A stretch of 64,000 nt of DNA, taken from the NCBI GenBank assembly GCA_016795105.1, contig JAEUIH010000006.1, forward strand, positions 174,902 to 238,901. The letters are read 5' to 3'. The DNA comes from Planctomyces sp. GTDB lineage: Bacteria; Planctomycetota; Planctomycetia; Planctomycetales; Planctomycetaceae. Made by a program: the position numbers and the translations under genes. Within the stretch, counting starts at the first letter, position 1; each line of letters opens with the position of its first letter. The notes beneath the pieces were generated by a model that was not told where the DNA came from, did not search any database, and saw only the letters and a program-made list of their open reading frames with translations. This document shows positions 28,246-39,600 of the stretch, piece by piece.

Positions 28246-29358
28246 ATGGGTGATCGCGTAGTACTGGCAATGAGTGGTGGTGTCGACAGCTCCGCCGCTG
28301 CCGTGTTGCTTCATGAGCAGGGATACGAGGTGATCGGACTGTTCATGCGGTCGGGGGAGTCAGAAGCCATCTGTGCGACGGAGCCTTCGATGCTCTTGCC
28401 CGTGATTTCAGCCGCTTCCCACCGTCAGGGTTGCTGCAGTTCAGAAGATGCCGCAGATGCTCGACGAGTCGCTGATCGACTGGGCATACCGTTTCACTCG
28501 CTGAATTTTCAGGATTCCTTCAAACGCATTAAAGAGTACTTCGCAGACGAGTACTACGCCGGAAGAACGCCCAATCCTTGTGTTCAGTGCAACAACTGGC
28601 TGAAGTTCGGAAAGCTCTGGGATTTCGCGGAGCAGGTTGGAGCGTCATTCATTGCCAGTGGCCACTATGCAAAGGTTCAGGCAGTTCATTCTAACGCTGG
28701 TGAATACGGGTTGTTTCCGGGCGATGATCCGGAAAAAGATCAGTCGTATGTTCTGTTTGGGATTCGGAAGTCACTCCTGCCACGGGTCTTGTTTCCAGTG
28801 GGTGGATATCAAAAGTCAGAAATCCGCAGGCTTGCGGCAACAGCCGGACTGAGAGTGGCCACCAAGAAAGACAGTTACGAAATCTGTTTTGTTCCGGGAA
28901 ACGACTATGCGGCTTTCCTGAAAACGTATCGGCTGGCGGGGGATACTTCCGGAGAATTTGTCGATACCGCTGGAAACGTTCTTGGAAGGCACAGTGGTTA
29001 TGAACAATTCACAGTGGGTCAAAGAAAAGGGCTGGGAATCGCATTTGGGGAGCCTAGATTTGTCATCAAGATCGATGCGACTCGACATCAGGTTGTGCTG
29101 GGCACTCTGAAGGAGCTGGAAGTTGACAGGATCAAGGTTCAGCAAATGAACTGGTTGGTTGATCCTGTCGGAATGGAATATCGGTGTCAGGTCAAGGTGC
29201 GATACCGACAGCCGGCTGTTGATTGTGTTGTTCGTTCAGTCGGTGAAGATTGTGCAGAAGTCGTTTTTGATTCCCCATTGACCGGAGTCGCACCGGGGCA
29301 GGCGGCTGTCTTCTATGGGGATGAGCGCCGAGTTCTGGGCGGAGGCTGGATCGCCTGA
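28246..29358 (+). CDS. mnmA: tRNA-specific 2-thiouridylase MnmA
   Basis: A 370-residue enzyme that thiolates U34 of tRNAs for Lys, Glu and Gln, using ATP and sulfur passed from a relay. Visible: the PP-loop VLAMSGGVDSS near residue 5, catalytic Cys in NPCVQCNNWLKF (about 110), and the second catalytic Cys in KKDSYEICFVPGNDY (about 215), in place of the DSTGICFIGE form of E. coli. Length is typical (368). The ATG at 28246 directly precedes the PP-loop strand and is preferred to one at 28159. It appears to be a single-gene unit, divergent from nuoH. Confidence 0.94.
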   Translation: MGDRVVLAMSGGVDSSAAAVLLHEQGYEVIGLFMRSGESEAICATEPSMLLPVISAASHRQGCCSSEDAADARRVADRLGIPFHSLNFQDSFKRIKEYFADEYYAGRTPNPCVQCNNWLKFGKLWDFAEQVGASFIASGHYAKVQAVHSNAGEYGLFPGDDPEKDQSYVLFGIRKSLLPRVLFPVGGYQKSEIRRLAATAGLRVATKKDSYEICFVPGNDYAAFLKTYRLAGDTSGEFVDTAGNVLGRHSGYEQFTVGQRKGLGIAFGEPRFVIKIDATRHQVVLGTLKELEVDRIKVQQMNWLVDPVGMEYRCQVKVRYRQPAVDCVVRSVGEDCAEVVFDSPLTGVAPGQAAVFYGDERRVLGGGWIA

Positions 29359-30030
29359 GATGGCACAGCCGGCCGCCGACCTTCTGAGTTCTGGCAAGTC
29401 AAGCTCCAGCGTTCTGGCAAATAGCGCCGTGTTCCCAAAAAATTGACGGGATTCCGACAATGCCAGAATCTGCCACGAGTCTATGAAGACTTGGACGGTT
29501 TCGTGGGAGTATTGTGTGAATTCCATCGAACATTCTGCCTCCTCTGATGCGTGAAGAAGAGGCCTGAGTGCCAATGGGGTGGAGGCAGTTGGGGTGTCTG
29601 TAACTTGTGCAGTTCGCATCAAATTGCAGCAACTTTGATCGAGCCGAAGCACAAGTCGAGAAGATTTGATCGGGATTCATGGGGATGAGAAGCCGATGAA
29701 TCCCAAAAACTTCTGCAAAAACTCACTTTTTCGATGAGTTCGCAGCATTTAGAAGTGATTCGTTCTGGTTTGGTATGCGAGTTGCGATATTCGAAAGACG
29801 TGCTGAAATATTGTCCGATTTTTACCCTTGTGCAGATGTGTACTTGCATCAATGTACAGGTAAAGTTAAAAAAGTGTTCAAACGCGCATGGAAGCCCGCA
29901 ATTCTCGATAATTGCGTTGCAGCAGATCGGAATTTCTAAATTTAGTCGATAGCGGGGTCTTCTCCGCAATGTCGTAGTTGCCTGAAGTCTGTTGTTCTGT
30001 GTCAGTTTTTCTTGTTCTGGAGGAATTTTA
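29359..30030. other. Intergenic region and leader of the DUF1559 gene
   Basis: These 672 bases between mnmA and the DUF1559 gene contain no convincing gene; frames on the minus strand overlap mnmA or lack any domain-like sequence. The right half carries a sigma-54-like element at 29771-29785, a short hairpin GCAATT/AATTGC near 29896, and a strong GGAGGA ribosome site at 30019-30024. The implied 5' leader would be about 235 bases. Confidence 0.45.
29771..29785 (+). promoter_or_regulatory. Sigma-54-like promoter for the DUF1559 gene
   Basis: TGGTATGCGAGTTGC matches the sigma-54 consensus TGGCACG-N4-TTGC in its GG (-24), its TTGC (-12) and the exact spacing, with two mismatches in between. Pilin-type genes are often sigma-54 controlled in other bacteria, which makes the site believable, but it was found by eye and no activator site was identified. 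Confidence 0.4.
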
Positions 30031-31008
<978 letters not shown>

Positions 31009-31035
31009 TCGTCTAAAGTGTTCTACGTGACATTT

Positions 31036-31068
31036 CACCCTGTCAGGATTTCCTGACAGGGTGTTTTT
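31036..31068 (+). terminator. Rho-independent terminator after the DUF1559 gene
   Basis: A perfect 13-base inverted repeat (CACCCTGTCAGGA / TCCTGACAGGGTG) separated by only two bases, followed by five T residues. It lies 28 bases after the DUF1559 stop. Confidence 0.9.
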
Positions 31069-31100
31069 GCTGCGTTCTATTACGAAAAGGGGGAGACACT

Positions 31101-31298
31101 GTGAAATCCTTGTTGAACGTCTGCCTGTTCGGTGGACTGCTGATTTGTTCAGCATCAATTGTTGGCTGTGGAAATGAGCCAACCGTTCAGATGCCTGAAA
31201 AGAAGACTGATGCTCCTGGTGGTCTGCCATCAGCTGCCGGAGATCCGGCTGCGGGTGGAACTGGCACTGCTGCTGCACCTCCGCCGATCGAGCCATAA
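31101..31298 (+). CDS. Small putative lipoprotein
   Basis: A 65-residue protein with a signal peptide (MKSLLNVCLFGGLLICSAS) and lipobox IVGC at about residues 21-24, then a short hydrophilic tail rich in Pro, Ala, Gly and Lys that ends in PPPIEP. It is too small for an enzyme. A GGGGGAG ribosome site lies about 5 bases before the ATG. It sits between two strong terminators, directly downstream of the DUF1559 gene; small Pro/Gly-rich lipoproteins are commonly found after such genes in planctomycetes (general impression). Partner and function unknown. Confidence 0.75.
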   Translation: MKSLLNVCLFGGLLICSASIVGCGNEPTVQMPEKKTDAPGGLPSAAGDPAAGGTGTAAAPPPIEP

Positions 31299-31329
31299 TC
31301 GATCTGGTCAGGGGTTTGAGATATAGAAG

Positions 31330-31361
31330 AGAGCCTTCGCAACCGCGAAGGCTCTTTTTTT
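31330..31361 (+). terminator. Rho-independent terminator after the small lipoprotein
   Basis: An 11-base perfect stem (AGAGCCTTCGC / GCGAAGGCTCT) with loop AACC, followed by seven T residues. It also lies near the 3' end of the convergent SDR gene, but the T-tract fits the plus strand. Confidence 0.9.
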
Positions 31362-31379
31362 GGGTTTTGGATATGTCGA

Positions 31380-32168
31380 CTATTGCAGAGGGATGGGCCA
31401 GTTCCAGCCGGACGAGCAACCTCCATCCACGTAGAGAGTTTGGCCTGTCATGAAGGCGGAGGCCTTTGAGGCGAGAAACACCGCGGTGCCGACCATGTCG
31501 TCGGGCGTACCCAGTCTTCCCATCGGGCAATTTGCAGAATTCCATTCCTGCATCACTGGGTCGGACCAGAGTTTTTCCGTCAGGTCTGTGAGGATGAAGC
31601 CTGGAGCGAGGCTGTTGACTCGAATGCCGTGCCTGGCCCACTCCATCGCAAGACCTCGAGTCATGCCCTGCATTCCGAACTTGCTGATTGCATATGGCAG
31701 AACGCCTTTCAGTGGCATCCATGTATTCAGGGATTCGACGTTGATGATCGTACCAGACTTGTGTTCGATCATATGCCGTCCGATGGTTTGACACATCAGG
31801 AAGGCACCTTTGAGATTTGTGTCAAGAATGAAGTCATAGTCATCTTCGGAAACCTGTTCGGCCCGTTTTCTGCGGTTCACACCGGCGACATTGATTAGAG
31901 AGTGAATTTGTCCGAAGTGTTCAATGGCATGCTGAGCACATGACTGAATTTCTGTCGGCTTCTGAACGTCGCAGGTGAAACCATGAATCGTCAATCCTGC
32001 AGAAGCAAATTGCTCAACGGTGGCTTTGACGGATTCCGGATTAACGCTGCAAATCGCTACGTTGGCCCCGCGTTCTGCGAAGCCCTGTGCAATGGCTCGC
32101 CCGATTCCGCGACTGCCGCCGGTGATCAGGACGTTTTGTTGAGCGATGGAAAAGAGTTGATCTGACAT
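31380..32168 (-). CDS. SDR-family NAD(P)-dependent oxidoreductase
   Basis: A 262-residue classical short-chain dehydrogenase/reductase. It has the cofactor-binding TGGSRGIGRAIA at about residue 17, an NVAG block in place of NNAG (about 94), the catalytic Ser in NVESLN (about 147) and YAISK (about 160), and PG-motif residues in RVNSLAPGFILTD. The pattern and length resemble gluconate 5-dehydrogenase or 2-deoxy-D-gluconate 3-dehydrogenase (KduD/IdnO) types, so sugar-acid metabolism is a guess. It is a monocistronic gene, convergent with the small lipoprotein gene. Confidence 0.88.
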   Translation of the reverse strand: MSDQLFSIAQQNVLITGGSRGIGRAIAQGFAERGANVAICSVNPESVKATVEQFASAGLTIHGFTCDVQKPTEIQSCAQHAIEHFGQIHSLINVAGVNRRKRAEQVSEDDYDFILDTNLKGAFLMCQTIGRHMIEHKSGTIINVESLNTWMPLKGVLPYAISKFGMQGMTRGLAMEWARHGIRVNSLAPGFILTDLTEKLWSDPVMQEWNSANCPMGRLGTPDDMVGTAVFLASKASAFMTGQTLYVDGGCSSGWNWPIPLQ

Positions 32169-32352
32169 TTGTGGGAGGGCTCCAATTCAGTCGTCAATGG
32201 TTGATCGTGGAGAAGTTTGTTCGGAAATCCGATGGAAAGTTGATGAAATCCGATTCGGCAGAAATTGCTGATCTTTCGTAAGTGCTGAACTTGCAAGGAG
32301 TTTTGGAAGAGTCCCTTTGCATCCCGGCGTTTCTGTTGCCGACTAATCCATA

Positions 32353-32381
32353 TTGACCCGTTTTGGAAATCCAAATACTGT
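32353..32381 (+). promoter_or_regulatory. Possible sigma-70-type promoter
   Basis: TTGACC (32353-32358) and TACTGT (32376-32381) are separated by 17 bases. The -35 box is strong and the -10 box weak. It would start transcription near 32388, leading into the hairpins and terminator that end at 32511. Confidence 0.35.
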
Positions 32382-32387
32382 TCAGTC

Positions 32388-32511
32388 ACACACAACGGAC
32401 CTGCGGAAGCAGGTGACAAGGAAGTCAGAAAGATAACCTCGTCCAATCGCCCCCGGAAGCAGCTAGAGTCCTCCGCCCCCCCTGGGATTCGCTGCTTCCG
32501 GGAATTTTTTT
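32388..32511 (+). ncRNA. Candidate small RNA or attenuated leader
   Basis: The interval between a possible promoter and a terminator forms a potential transcript of about 124 bases with no open frame of note. It contains a perfect six-pair hairpin with a GGAA tetraloop (ACCTGC-GGAA-GCAGGT, 32399-32414) and ends in a 12-pair terminator stem. It could be an independent small RNA, or an attenuator in the leader of the oxidoreductase gene at 32662. It does not match tRNA, 6S or tmRNA signatures that I know. Confidence 0.35.
32452..32511 (+). terminator. Orphan rho-independent terminator
   Basis: CCCGGAAGCAGC (32452-32463) pairs perfectly with GCTGCTTCCGGG (32491-32502) and is followed by AA and seven T residues. 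There is no gene on the plus strand upstream of it, since the SDR gene runs leftward from 32168. It lies 151 bases before the oxidoreductase gene. Confidence 0.6.
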
Positions 32512-32661
32512 CTCAAACGTCCGTTTTCAGTCCCGGAATTCTCGTTTCCGCGCAGATCATCCCCAGCGATTTGAAGTTGAACGCCCGGTTCTGTTAGTTT
32601 GCGGCGATACTGGTCCTGATCAACTGCTGTTACGATGAGAATCGGAGACTGAGAACGCGCC

Positions 32662-34086
32662 ATGGCGAGGGATTTCCTGAAGAACGCCGAAGATCACTAT
32701 GACGTTATAGTCATTGGAAGTGGTCTCGCTGGTCTGACGTCTGCGAACATTCTTGCAAGGCAGGGCCACCGCGTGCTCCTGCTGGAGCATCACTATCAGT
32801 TGGGTGGCATGGCGACCTGGTTCAAGCGGTCCGGCGGTCATATCTTTGATATTTCCCTCCACGGTTTTCCGGTTGGGATGATCAAGAGCTGTCGCAAGTA
32901 CTGGACACCAGAGATCGCGGAGTCAATCGTACCGTTAAAGGGGATTCGTTTTGAGAACCCCCAGTTCTCGCTGAGGACTACATTCACCCGCGAAGACTTT
33001 ACTCGGATCATGACCGAGCACTTCGGCATCCCATTTCAGACGGTTCAGCGGTTCTTTGATACTGCAAGAGGGATGAACTTTTACGATGATCAGGCAAAGA
33101 CAACGCGAGAGTTGTTTGAGGAGTTTTTTCCTGGTCGATCCGACGTGGTTCGGATGTTGATGGAGCCGATCACCTATGCAAATGGTTCGACCCTTGAAGA
33201 TCCTGCAATTACTTACGGGATTGTGTTTTCCAACTTTATGCACAAGGGTGTCTACACGTTTGAAGGCGGCACGGATGCGCTTGTCAGCAAGATGCGGGAT
33301 GAACTGCTAAAGAATGGTGTCGATCTGAGGATTCGGACGCTGGTTGAGAAAATCGAAGTGAATTCTCAGCGACAGGTCACCGGGGTGGTCGTGAACGGCC
33401 GTCGTATTGGCTGTAATGCCATTGTGTCGAACGCCAACATCAAGAGTACGATACTGAATCTGGTTGGAGAACAGCATTTCGATAAGGACTTTGTGGATCA
33501 GGCTCGTTCGGTCAGACTGAACAACAGCTCGTGTCAGGTTTACATCGCACTCAAACCGGGTGAAGGATTTGATGAAAGTGCGGGCGACTTATTGTTTCAT
33601 TCGGAACACAGTGGTTTCGATATTGAAGCAATGTTGAGCCGAGAGGTGAGTAGTCGGACGTTCAGCTTCTATTACCCGAAGACTCGTCCGGGCAGCGATC
33701 GCTGGCTGATTGTTTCGTCGACGAATGCAAACTACAGGGACTGGGCCGAGTTATCAGAATTTGAATACGAACAAGCCAAGCAGGATCTGATCCGCACAAC
33801 TTTGGATTGTTTGGAAACCTACATCCCGGATGTCCGCCAGAAGCTTGATCATGTCGAAGCATCTACGCCTCGAACCTTTGAACACTACACGAGGCATCTT
33901 GCCGGTGCTTCTTTTGGGACGAAGTTTGAGGGTCTGCAGGTAAGTCGAGATCTGCCTCAGCATCTTGGAGGGCTGTTTCATGCCGGCAGCGTCGGAATTA
34001 TTATGTCCGGCTGGCTGGGAGCGGTGAACTATGGTGTGATCGTCAGCAATGACGTCGACAAGTATCTGGCGGCTAGGCCACGGTGA
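32662..34086 (+). CDS. FAD-dependent oxidoreductase, CrtI/phytoene desaturase-like
   Basis: A 474-residue flavoprotein. The N-terminal dinucleotide-binding fold is clear ([28 protein letters not shown], about residues 14-40; GxGxxG then Glu), followed by [16 protein letters not shown] as in the phytoene desaturase/carotenoid isomerase/retinol saturase family. The typical central EGG block ([14 protein letters not shown], about 195) and the C-terminal [25 protein letters not shown]-binding end are present. The substrate is likely a polyene or isoprenoid-like lipid, but no carotenoid genes lie nearby. Its end overlaps the convergent histidine kinase gene by 14 bases. An orphan terminator and possible small RNA lie in its leader. 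Confidence 0.83.
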   Translation: MARDFLKNAEDHYDVIVIGSGLAGLTSANILARQGHRVLLLEHHYQLGGMATWFKRSGGHIFDISLHGFPVGMIKSCRKYWTPEIAESIVPLKGIRFENPQFSLRTTFTREDFTRIMTEHFGIPFQTVQRFFDTARGMNFYDDQAKTTRELFEEFFPGRSDVVRMLMEPITYANGSTLEDPAITYGIVFSNFMHKGVYTFEGGTDALVSKMRDELLKNGVDLRIRTLVEKIEVNSQRQVTGVVVNGRRIGCNAIVSNANIKSTILNLVGEQHFDKDFVDQARSVRLNNSSCQVYIALKPGEGFDESAGDLLFHSEHSGFDIEAMLSREVSSRTFSFYYPKTRPGSDRWLIVSSTNANYRDWAELSEFEYEQAKQDLIRTTLDCLETYIPDVRQKLDHVEASTPRTFEHYTRHLAGASFGTKFEGLQVSRDLPQHLGGLFHAGSVGIIMSGWLGAVNYGVIVSNDVDKYLAARPR

Positions 34087-36625
34087 GTTCGACGGACGCA
34101 CTTTCAATGATCGTTGGCATGGCAACAGCATCTGAGATCTCGCGAATCTGCCGGAGAAGGGCTGGAATCTCCTGAGTTCGTTCCTGTTCTGCGGCTTCCT
34201 GCAGACGCATTGCTGGTTCAGTGAACTGTGGGAAGCCCACAGTACCTCCAGTACCCTTGAGTCTATGTGCCAGCTCTCGAATAGTGTGTAGGTCTCGTTC
34301 ATCCCATGCGGAATCAATTGTTCTGACAAACTCAGGGACTCCATCAACAAACTGTTGGACGATTTCCCGGAACTCCGGAACCTCCATAGGAAGTGATGAG
34401 TAGATTGCTGTCGGATTCTTTGATGCTGAGTCTACCGGGAGCGTGGCCAGCAGCTCCTCAGCAACGGGATTGATCAGATCGCGGTCGGCATCGGTCTTAA
34501 CGGTCGTGGGAATCGACGGTTGCGACTGCGTCGGGAGCCATTCTGCAAGTGTTGTCAGCAATGCGTCAATGTTGATCGGTTTTGTCAGGAAGCCGGAGCA
34601 CCCTGCGGCAAGGCATCGTTGGCGATCCTGTTCCATGACATTTGCAGTGAATGCAATGATGGGAGACTGAAGACCTGAGGATCTCAGGCGACTGGTGGCA
34701 GTGAAGCCATCCATCACCGGCATCTGCATATCCATCAGAAGCAGTTCGTATTGTCCATTTGTTGCCATCTCAACCGCAACCGCGCCGTTTTCTGCTTCAT
34801 CAACTGTCAGCCCGGCTTTGCGAAGCACGAGTCCAACGAGTTGTCTGTTCGCTGGCGTATCATCTGTTACCAGAATTCGTGCCGGCCTGAACCAGATGCG
34901 CGAGTGTTCCTTAGGAGTTTGTGTGGCTTGTTTCCTGAGCTCGTGGAAATCATCCATGCTGAGCATTTTGACGTTGGTGAGGTCTCCGGTTTCGACCGTA
35001 AAGTGAAAACAGCTTCCGACCCCAGGCTGGCTGTTAACGCCGATGGCGCCTCCCATAGCTTCTGTCAGTCGCTTTGAAATCGCCAGACCGAGCCCGGTTC
35101 CACCGAACCTTCGAGTGACTGAACTATCGGCCTGAACGAATTGCCGAAACATTTTTCCGCATTGTTCCGGAGTCATGCCGATTCCAGTATCAGTGACATC
35201 GAACCGGATCAGGGACCTTTCGTCGCATTCCTGGCACGATACAGTGATCTGAACGCTGCCCTCGGCGGTGAATTTGATCGCATTTCCGATGAGATTCATC
35301 AGGATCTGTCTCAATCGAGTCGGATCCGCCTGAATGGTTTCGGGAATCTGCCCTATGACGCGGCCTGCAAGAGTCAGTGATTGCTGTTCAGCCTTCATTT
35401 TCATTACGTTGATGACTTCGCTCAGAATCTGCCACGGATTGCAGCTGCGAATTTCCAGTTCCAGTTTCCCGGCCTCGATCTTGGAGAGGTCAAGTATGTC
35501 GTTAATCAGTTCGACAAGATGGGTGCCACTTGAGTGGATTGTGTTTAGATATTCAATGCGAGTTGCATCTGAGTCTTCCAGGCCTCGGCGAAGAATATCA
35601 GTAAAGCCCACAATAGCATTCATGGGGTTGCGAATCTCATGACTCATGTTTGCGAGGAAGTCACTCTTGGCCCGATTTGCGGCTTCAGCTTCTTCCTTGG
35701 CATCGCGAAGTTCAACCTTGTTCTGTTCGAGCACGGTTACGTCGTCAAACGAGACCATGACACCTCGAAGCGATCCACCGTTTCCAATGAGCGGTGAACA
35801 ACTCACTTTAAAGATTCTTTGTTCTCCACGAAGATTCACAAAGTCCATGATGACGCCGGACACGGCTGTTTGAGTCTCCAGCGTATCCCGCCACGGGGCC
35901 TTTGAGTCCGTACCACGTCGTGAGAATCCAAGGCTGGCCGCTTTTCGCCCAATGATTGATTCAACTCGATTTCCGGTTGTGAGTGCGAGCGCGTTATTTG
36001 CAAGCAGAATTTGATCGTTCATGCCAACGATCATGAGGCCTTCAGCAAGAATATCGAGCGCTTCGCGGACTCGACGAGGGACCGCTCGCGAAGGGTCGAG
36101 GTTCCTTAAGACCATCTTCAACAGAATTCGAAAGCTGATAAAGCCGACAACTGAAGCAAAGATTACCAGTTGCAGGACTTTGTTCTGCAGAAACGAGAGG
36201 TACTGCCAGTTGTGGATTGGGCGAAAGCAGAATTCAATTCTGCCCCAGTGAATTTCACCGGGGCGTGACAATTCGACCCACATATGTTCGCTGTCAGACT
36301 TCAGCTCAGCGTTCGTCGGCCACAATTCCGAGTGGTTGGTGCTGAAGTGGATCATGACATTGTCGTGACGCCGAATTCCCGCAGACAGCAGATCCTCATT
36401 CCGGTCAACAAGACCCTGCAGGACTGCTTCGAGTCCTTCGGGATCGTCTCCCGACAGAAATGCTGATGCATTCAACGCGACGCATTCTGCTAAGCGGATC
36501 CGTCCACGGACAATCTCCTGATCGGAATCCGGCATGATTCCGAGAAAGTTGGCAGTCAGCAGGATACCGATCACCGAACACACTAGTCCGATTGTGATTC
36601 GAGTGGCAGCGGTCAGATTTTTCAT
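34073..36625 (-). CDS. Hybrid sensor histidine kinase with receiver and HPt domains
   Basis: An 850-residue membrane sensor. Order from the chosen start: helix 1 (about residues 8-28), a periplasmic region, helix 2 (about 140-160), a PAS-like domain ([19 protein letters not shown]), a HisKA dimerisation helix with the phospho-His in [16 protein letters not shown] (about 326), a HATPase domain (N, G1 and G2 boxes such as VTDTGIGM and [10 protein letters not shown]), a receiver domain with DMQMPVMDG (phospho-Asp about 630) and an HPt domain with [12 protein letters not shown] (His about 786). It is therefore a complete four-step phosphorelay in one protein, of the BarA/ArcB type. Start at 36625 ([13 protein letters not shown]), because upstream Met codons fall inside the giant-protein gene. 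It lies 58 bases downstream of that gene on the same strand. Confidence 0.92.
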   Translation of the reverse strand: MKNLTAATRITIGLVCSVIGILLTANFLGIMPDSDQEIVRGRIRLAECVALNASAFLSGDDPEGLEAVLQGLVDRNEDLLSAGIRRHDNVMIHFSTNHSELWPTNAELKSDSEHMWVELSRPGEIHWGRIEFCFRPIHNWQYLSFLQNKVLQLVIFASVVGFISFRILLKMVLRNLDPSRAVPRRVREALDILAEGLMIVGMNDQILLANNALALTTGNRVESIIGRKAASLGFSRRGTDSKAPWRDTLETQTAVSGVIMDFVNLRGEQRIFKVSCSPLIGNGGSLRGVMVSFDDVTVLEQNKVELRDAKEEAEAANRAKSDFLANMSHEIRNPMNAIVGFTDILRRGLEDSDATRIEYLNTIHSSGTHLVELINDILDLSKIEAGKLELEIRSCNPWQILSEVINVMKMKAEQQSLTLAGRVIGQIPETIQADPTRLRQILMNLIGNAIKFTAEGSVQITVSCQECDERSLIRFDVTDTGIGMTPEQCGKMFRQFVQADSSVTRRFGGTGLGLAISKRLTEAMGGAIGVNSQPGVGSCFHFTVETGDLTNVKMLSMDDFHELRKQATQTPKEHSRIWFRPARILVTDDTPANRQLVGLVLRKAGLTVDEAENGAVAVEMATNGQYELLLMDMQMPVMDGFTATSRLRSSGLQSPIIAFTANVMEQDRQRCLAAGCSGFLTKPINIDALLTTLAEWLPTQSQPSIPTTVKTDADRDLINPVAEELLATLPVDSASKNPTAIYSSLPMEVPEFREIVQQFVDGVPEFVRTIDSAWDERDLHTIRELAHRLKGTGGTVGFPQFTEPAMRLQEAAEQERTQEIPALLRQIREISDAVAMPTIIESASVELTVA

Positions 36626-36683
36626 GAATGTGTCCGAGTACAGGTTTGCGTTGAGCCGCTTCGGTGTTGTGAAAGAGAACTGA

Positions 36684-39600
36684 TCATGTCGTGGTCTGGT
36701 TGCCTGATTGTGGTTCCGGTTGCGGCCGAGTCTCATGCGGCTCCTGCCCATCAACGATGTTCTGAAGCGACTCCGTGTCTTCTTCACGCTGCTGGTCATC
36801 AATAACATTCAGCGGGTCCAGCATTGTCCACGCTGGCATTTGAGCCAGCACACCTGACAGCAGCATGCCGCCTCGGACAATCCAGATGACATAGCCTAAG
36901 GACAGACCAGTTGTGACAACGCCGACCGAGTTTTGGACAGTTGTTTCGATTCGTTGCTGGCCGGCAAGATCTTCCTCAAGTGAATCCAGCTGTTGCCATG
37001 CCAGACTCTCCTGATGAAATTGCCTGTGCAGATACTCTCGTCGTTGCTCTACAGTCAGCAACGTCAGTTCATCGCGATTCGATGGGCTGATCGTGGAATC
37101 AGCCGATGAAATGACTCGATGTGCGTTTGAACCGGAACTGCGTTCCATGCTGGTCCCGGTACGGATATTCCCAATGCGTTCGAAACTAACACCTGGGATA
37201 TCGGTCCGAGCGATCAATTTCAGATCTTCTAAAACAGATTGAGACTGACTGGCCGGGAGAGTTAACGAAGGTCCCTGTGTGGATTTTTTGTTCGAGTCTC
37301 CCGAAGCCGTTGCTCGGTCAGGCACGCCTGCCGTTGAACCCGGCATTGTTCCAGCGTTGTTCGATGTTGAATTTCCGGCGTTAGATGTTGTCTGTTCCGA
37401 GTCGCTGGAACTTTGTGAAGACTTAACTCCGGATGTAGATGATGTTGAGTCAGCAATCGAGGGATTGACGGCTCCGGGCAGGAGAACAATATCAACATTT
37501 GATGTGTTACTTGTCGAAATCCCGTCAGTGACCATGTAAGTGAACCGGACTGTTCCGGATGTCTCCGACGAGGGCAGGTAGGTGAAACCGCCGTTACCGT
37601 TCAGAGTCAGAGTGCCGGTCGCCGGCGGGGCGGAAATTATGGCCGTCAACGCATCGCCATCGATATCGACAGCTCCTGTGAGCAGCCCTGAAGGCTGCAC
37701 GGTGATTGCAGTTCCGTACATCACTGTCCAGCGGTGGGACGCTGCAACCGGCGAGTCGTTGACGCTCAGAACATTCAGGGTGAGTTGCGAAGAAGCAGAG
37801 AGACCGCCGCTATCCGTCGCGGTGATCTGAAGGATGGCGCTGCCCCATTGATTTGCGGCTGGCGTCATGGAAATTCGTCCCGTGGCCGAATTGATGCTCA
37901 ATGATCGCAACAGTAGCGGGCTTCCACCTGTTTGCTGAATTCGGTATGTCAGGTGATCACCGGCATCCGGATCACTGAAGAAGCCGGCTGCGTTGAACTG
38001 AGACGTTCCGGAATCCTCATTCACTGTGACTACGCCAGCGGGTGTGGCAACCGGCGAACGATTGACGTTCTGAATCACGACGATGACTCTCGACGAAGAA
38101 TCCGGTATTCCCTGAATCCCCAAGTCATCGACGACGACGTTGACATCAAACTGAGGCGTGACGGAAAAGTCCGGGACTGTCCCGACATTCAGGAAGAGTT
38201 CGTTTTCGTTCAGTATTGAGAAACGAGCTGCATCCGTGCCGGAAAGTGAGAGTGCATTTGTTCCGATTCCGTCATCAATAACTGAAATTGTCGCTACACG
38301 AAGCGGAGCAGTGAGAACCGTGTTTTCACTGATCGAGCTGATAATTTGGTTGATACTTAACGTTGCGGGTTGATTGACGGTCAGATGAACTGTCGCAGTG
38401 GAAGAAGCGCCGAGCCCGTCAGTGATTCGATAGACGAAGCTGTCGCTGCCCGAGAATCCACTTCTGGCTCGATAGCTGAACGACCCACTTCCTGTGATGC
38501 TGAAATTTTGAGCATTCACAGGTCCGGTGACCAGCGTTACTGTCAGCGAGTCACCATCAGCGTCTGAATCGTTCAGCAGAATCTGGTTGTTGAACGAGTT
38601 CATGCGAGTACCATCGACTGTAAAGCCGTCGGCGGAAGCTACAGGACTCGAATTCACGGCAACTGTAAAGTCAGAAGAGCCTTGCGTTCCGGCGGAGTCG
38701 GTGACCGTGATTGTGATCGGAATGACAGGTTCGAAAACAGGATTCAGGCTGACGCCCGTCTTCAGCCGGAGGCTCAATCCAACGACCTCGAAGCGGTTGT
38801 CGGAAGCGGTTATGGTGTGGGAATCACCGGTATCCTGATCTGTAAATGAAATCGTTCCGACTACGGCACCGTCAATATGCGGTGCAACTCGATGATTTGA
38901 AAGCTGAACAGCGGTCGGTGGCCGGTTGCCGATGAGAACGCTGAATGGAGAACCAATGTTCGACCAGGCACCATCTTCATCACTGGCGTTGACAGAAACG
39001 GTATAGGTCTGTCCTGGATGACCTGTGTAGGTATGGGTTGCAGATGTTGCGTTTCCGGCGATATCTGAAACCTGACCATCGCCCCAGATCACTCGAATCG
39101 ATGAAATCGAATCGAAGCCAGGATCCGTCGCAGCCAGTGACAGGGTGAACGTACTACCGCTCAGAACGCTTGAGGCACCCGATAGTGTGATTTGTGGAGC
39201 AGTATTCTGGATCGTCAAAGATGCAGTGTCGTATGACGTCATTCCGCCGGAATCGGTCACTGCTACACTCAACGTGTATGTTCCATTGTCATTCAGAGCG
39301 GGTGACATTGACTGGAGGTCAGTCCACGACAGGGTCGGAGTGGCTCCGACGGCATCGTCATAGTCCCCGTCGCCGTCCAAATCCCATGCCCAGCTCAAAG
39401 GGGCTCCTTCCGGATCCGTTGAACCGCTGGCATCCAGAGTCAGAGAGGCACCTTCATGAATTGAATAGGTCCCGCCGGCATCCGCGACCGGGAACGCATT
39501 TTGAACCGTCACATAGACTGTTCCCAGTGCCTGCTGGGAGCTTGTGACAGGCGAATTTCCCGCATCGAGCTGCGCGACTTCTGTGCTGGTCAATGCTCGG

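Noticed and set aside
29619..29969. Minus-strand frame in the DUF1559 leader
   Set aside because: No ribosome site and no similarity to a family; lies across the sigma-54-like site.
32452..32463. GGAAGCAGC resembling the conserved loop of signal recognition particle RNA
   Set aside because: The surrounding stem is that of a terminator and the rest of the SRP consensus (GGTC-CCGGAAGG) is absent.
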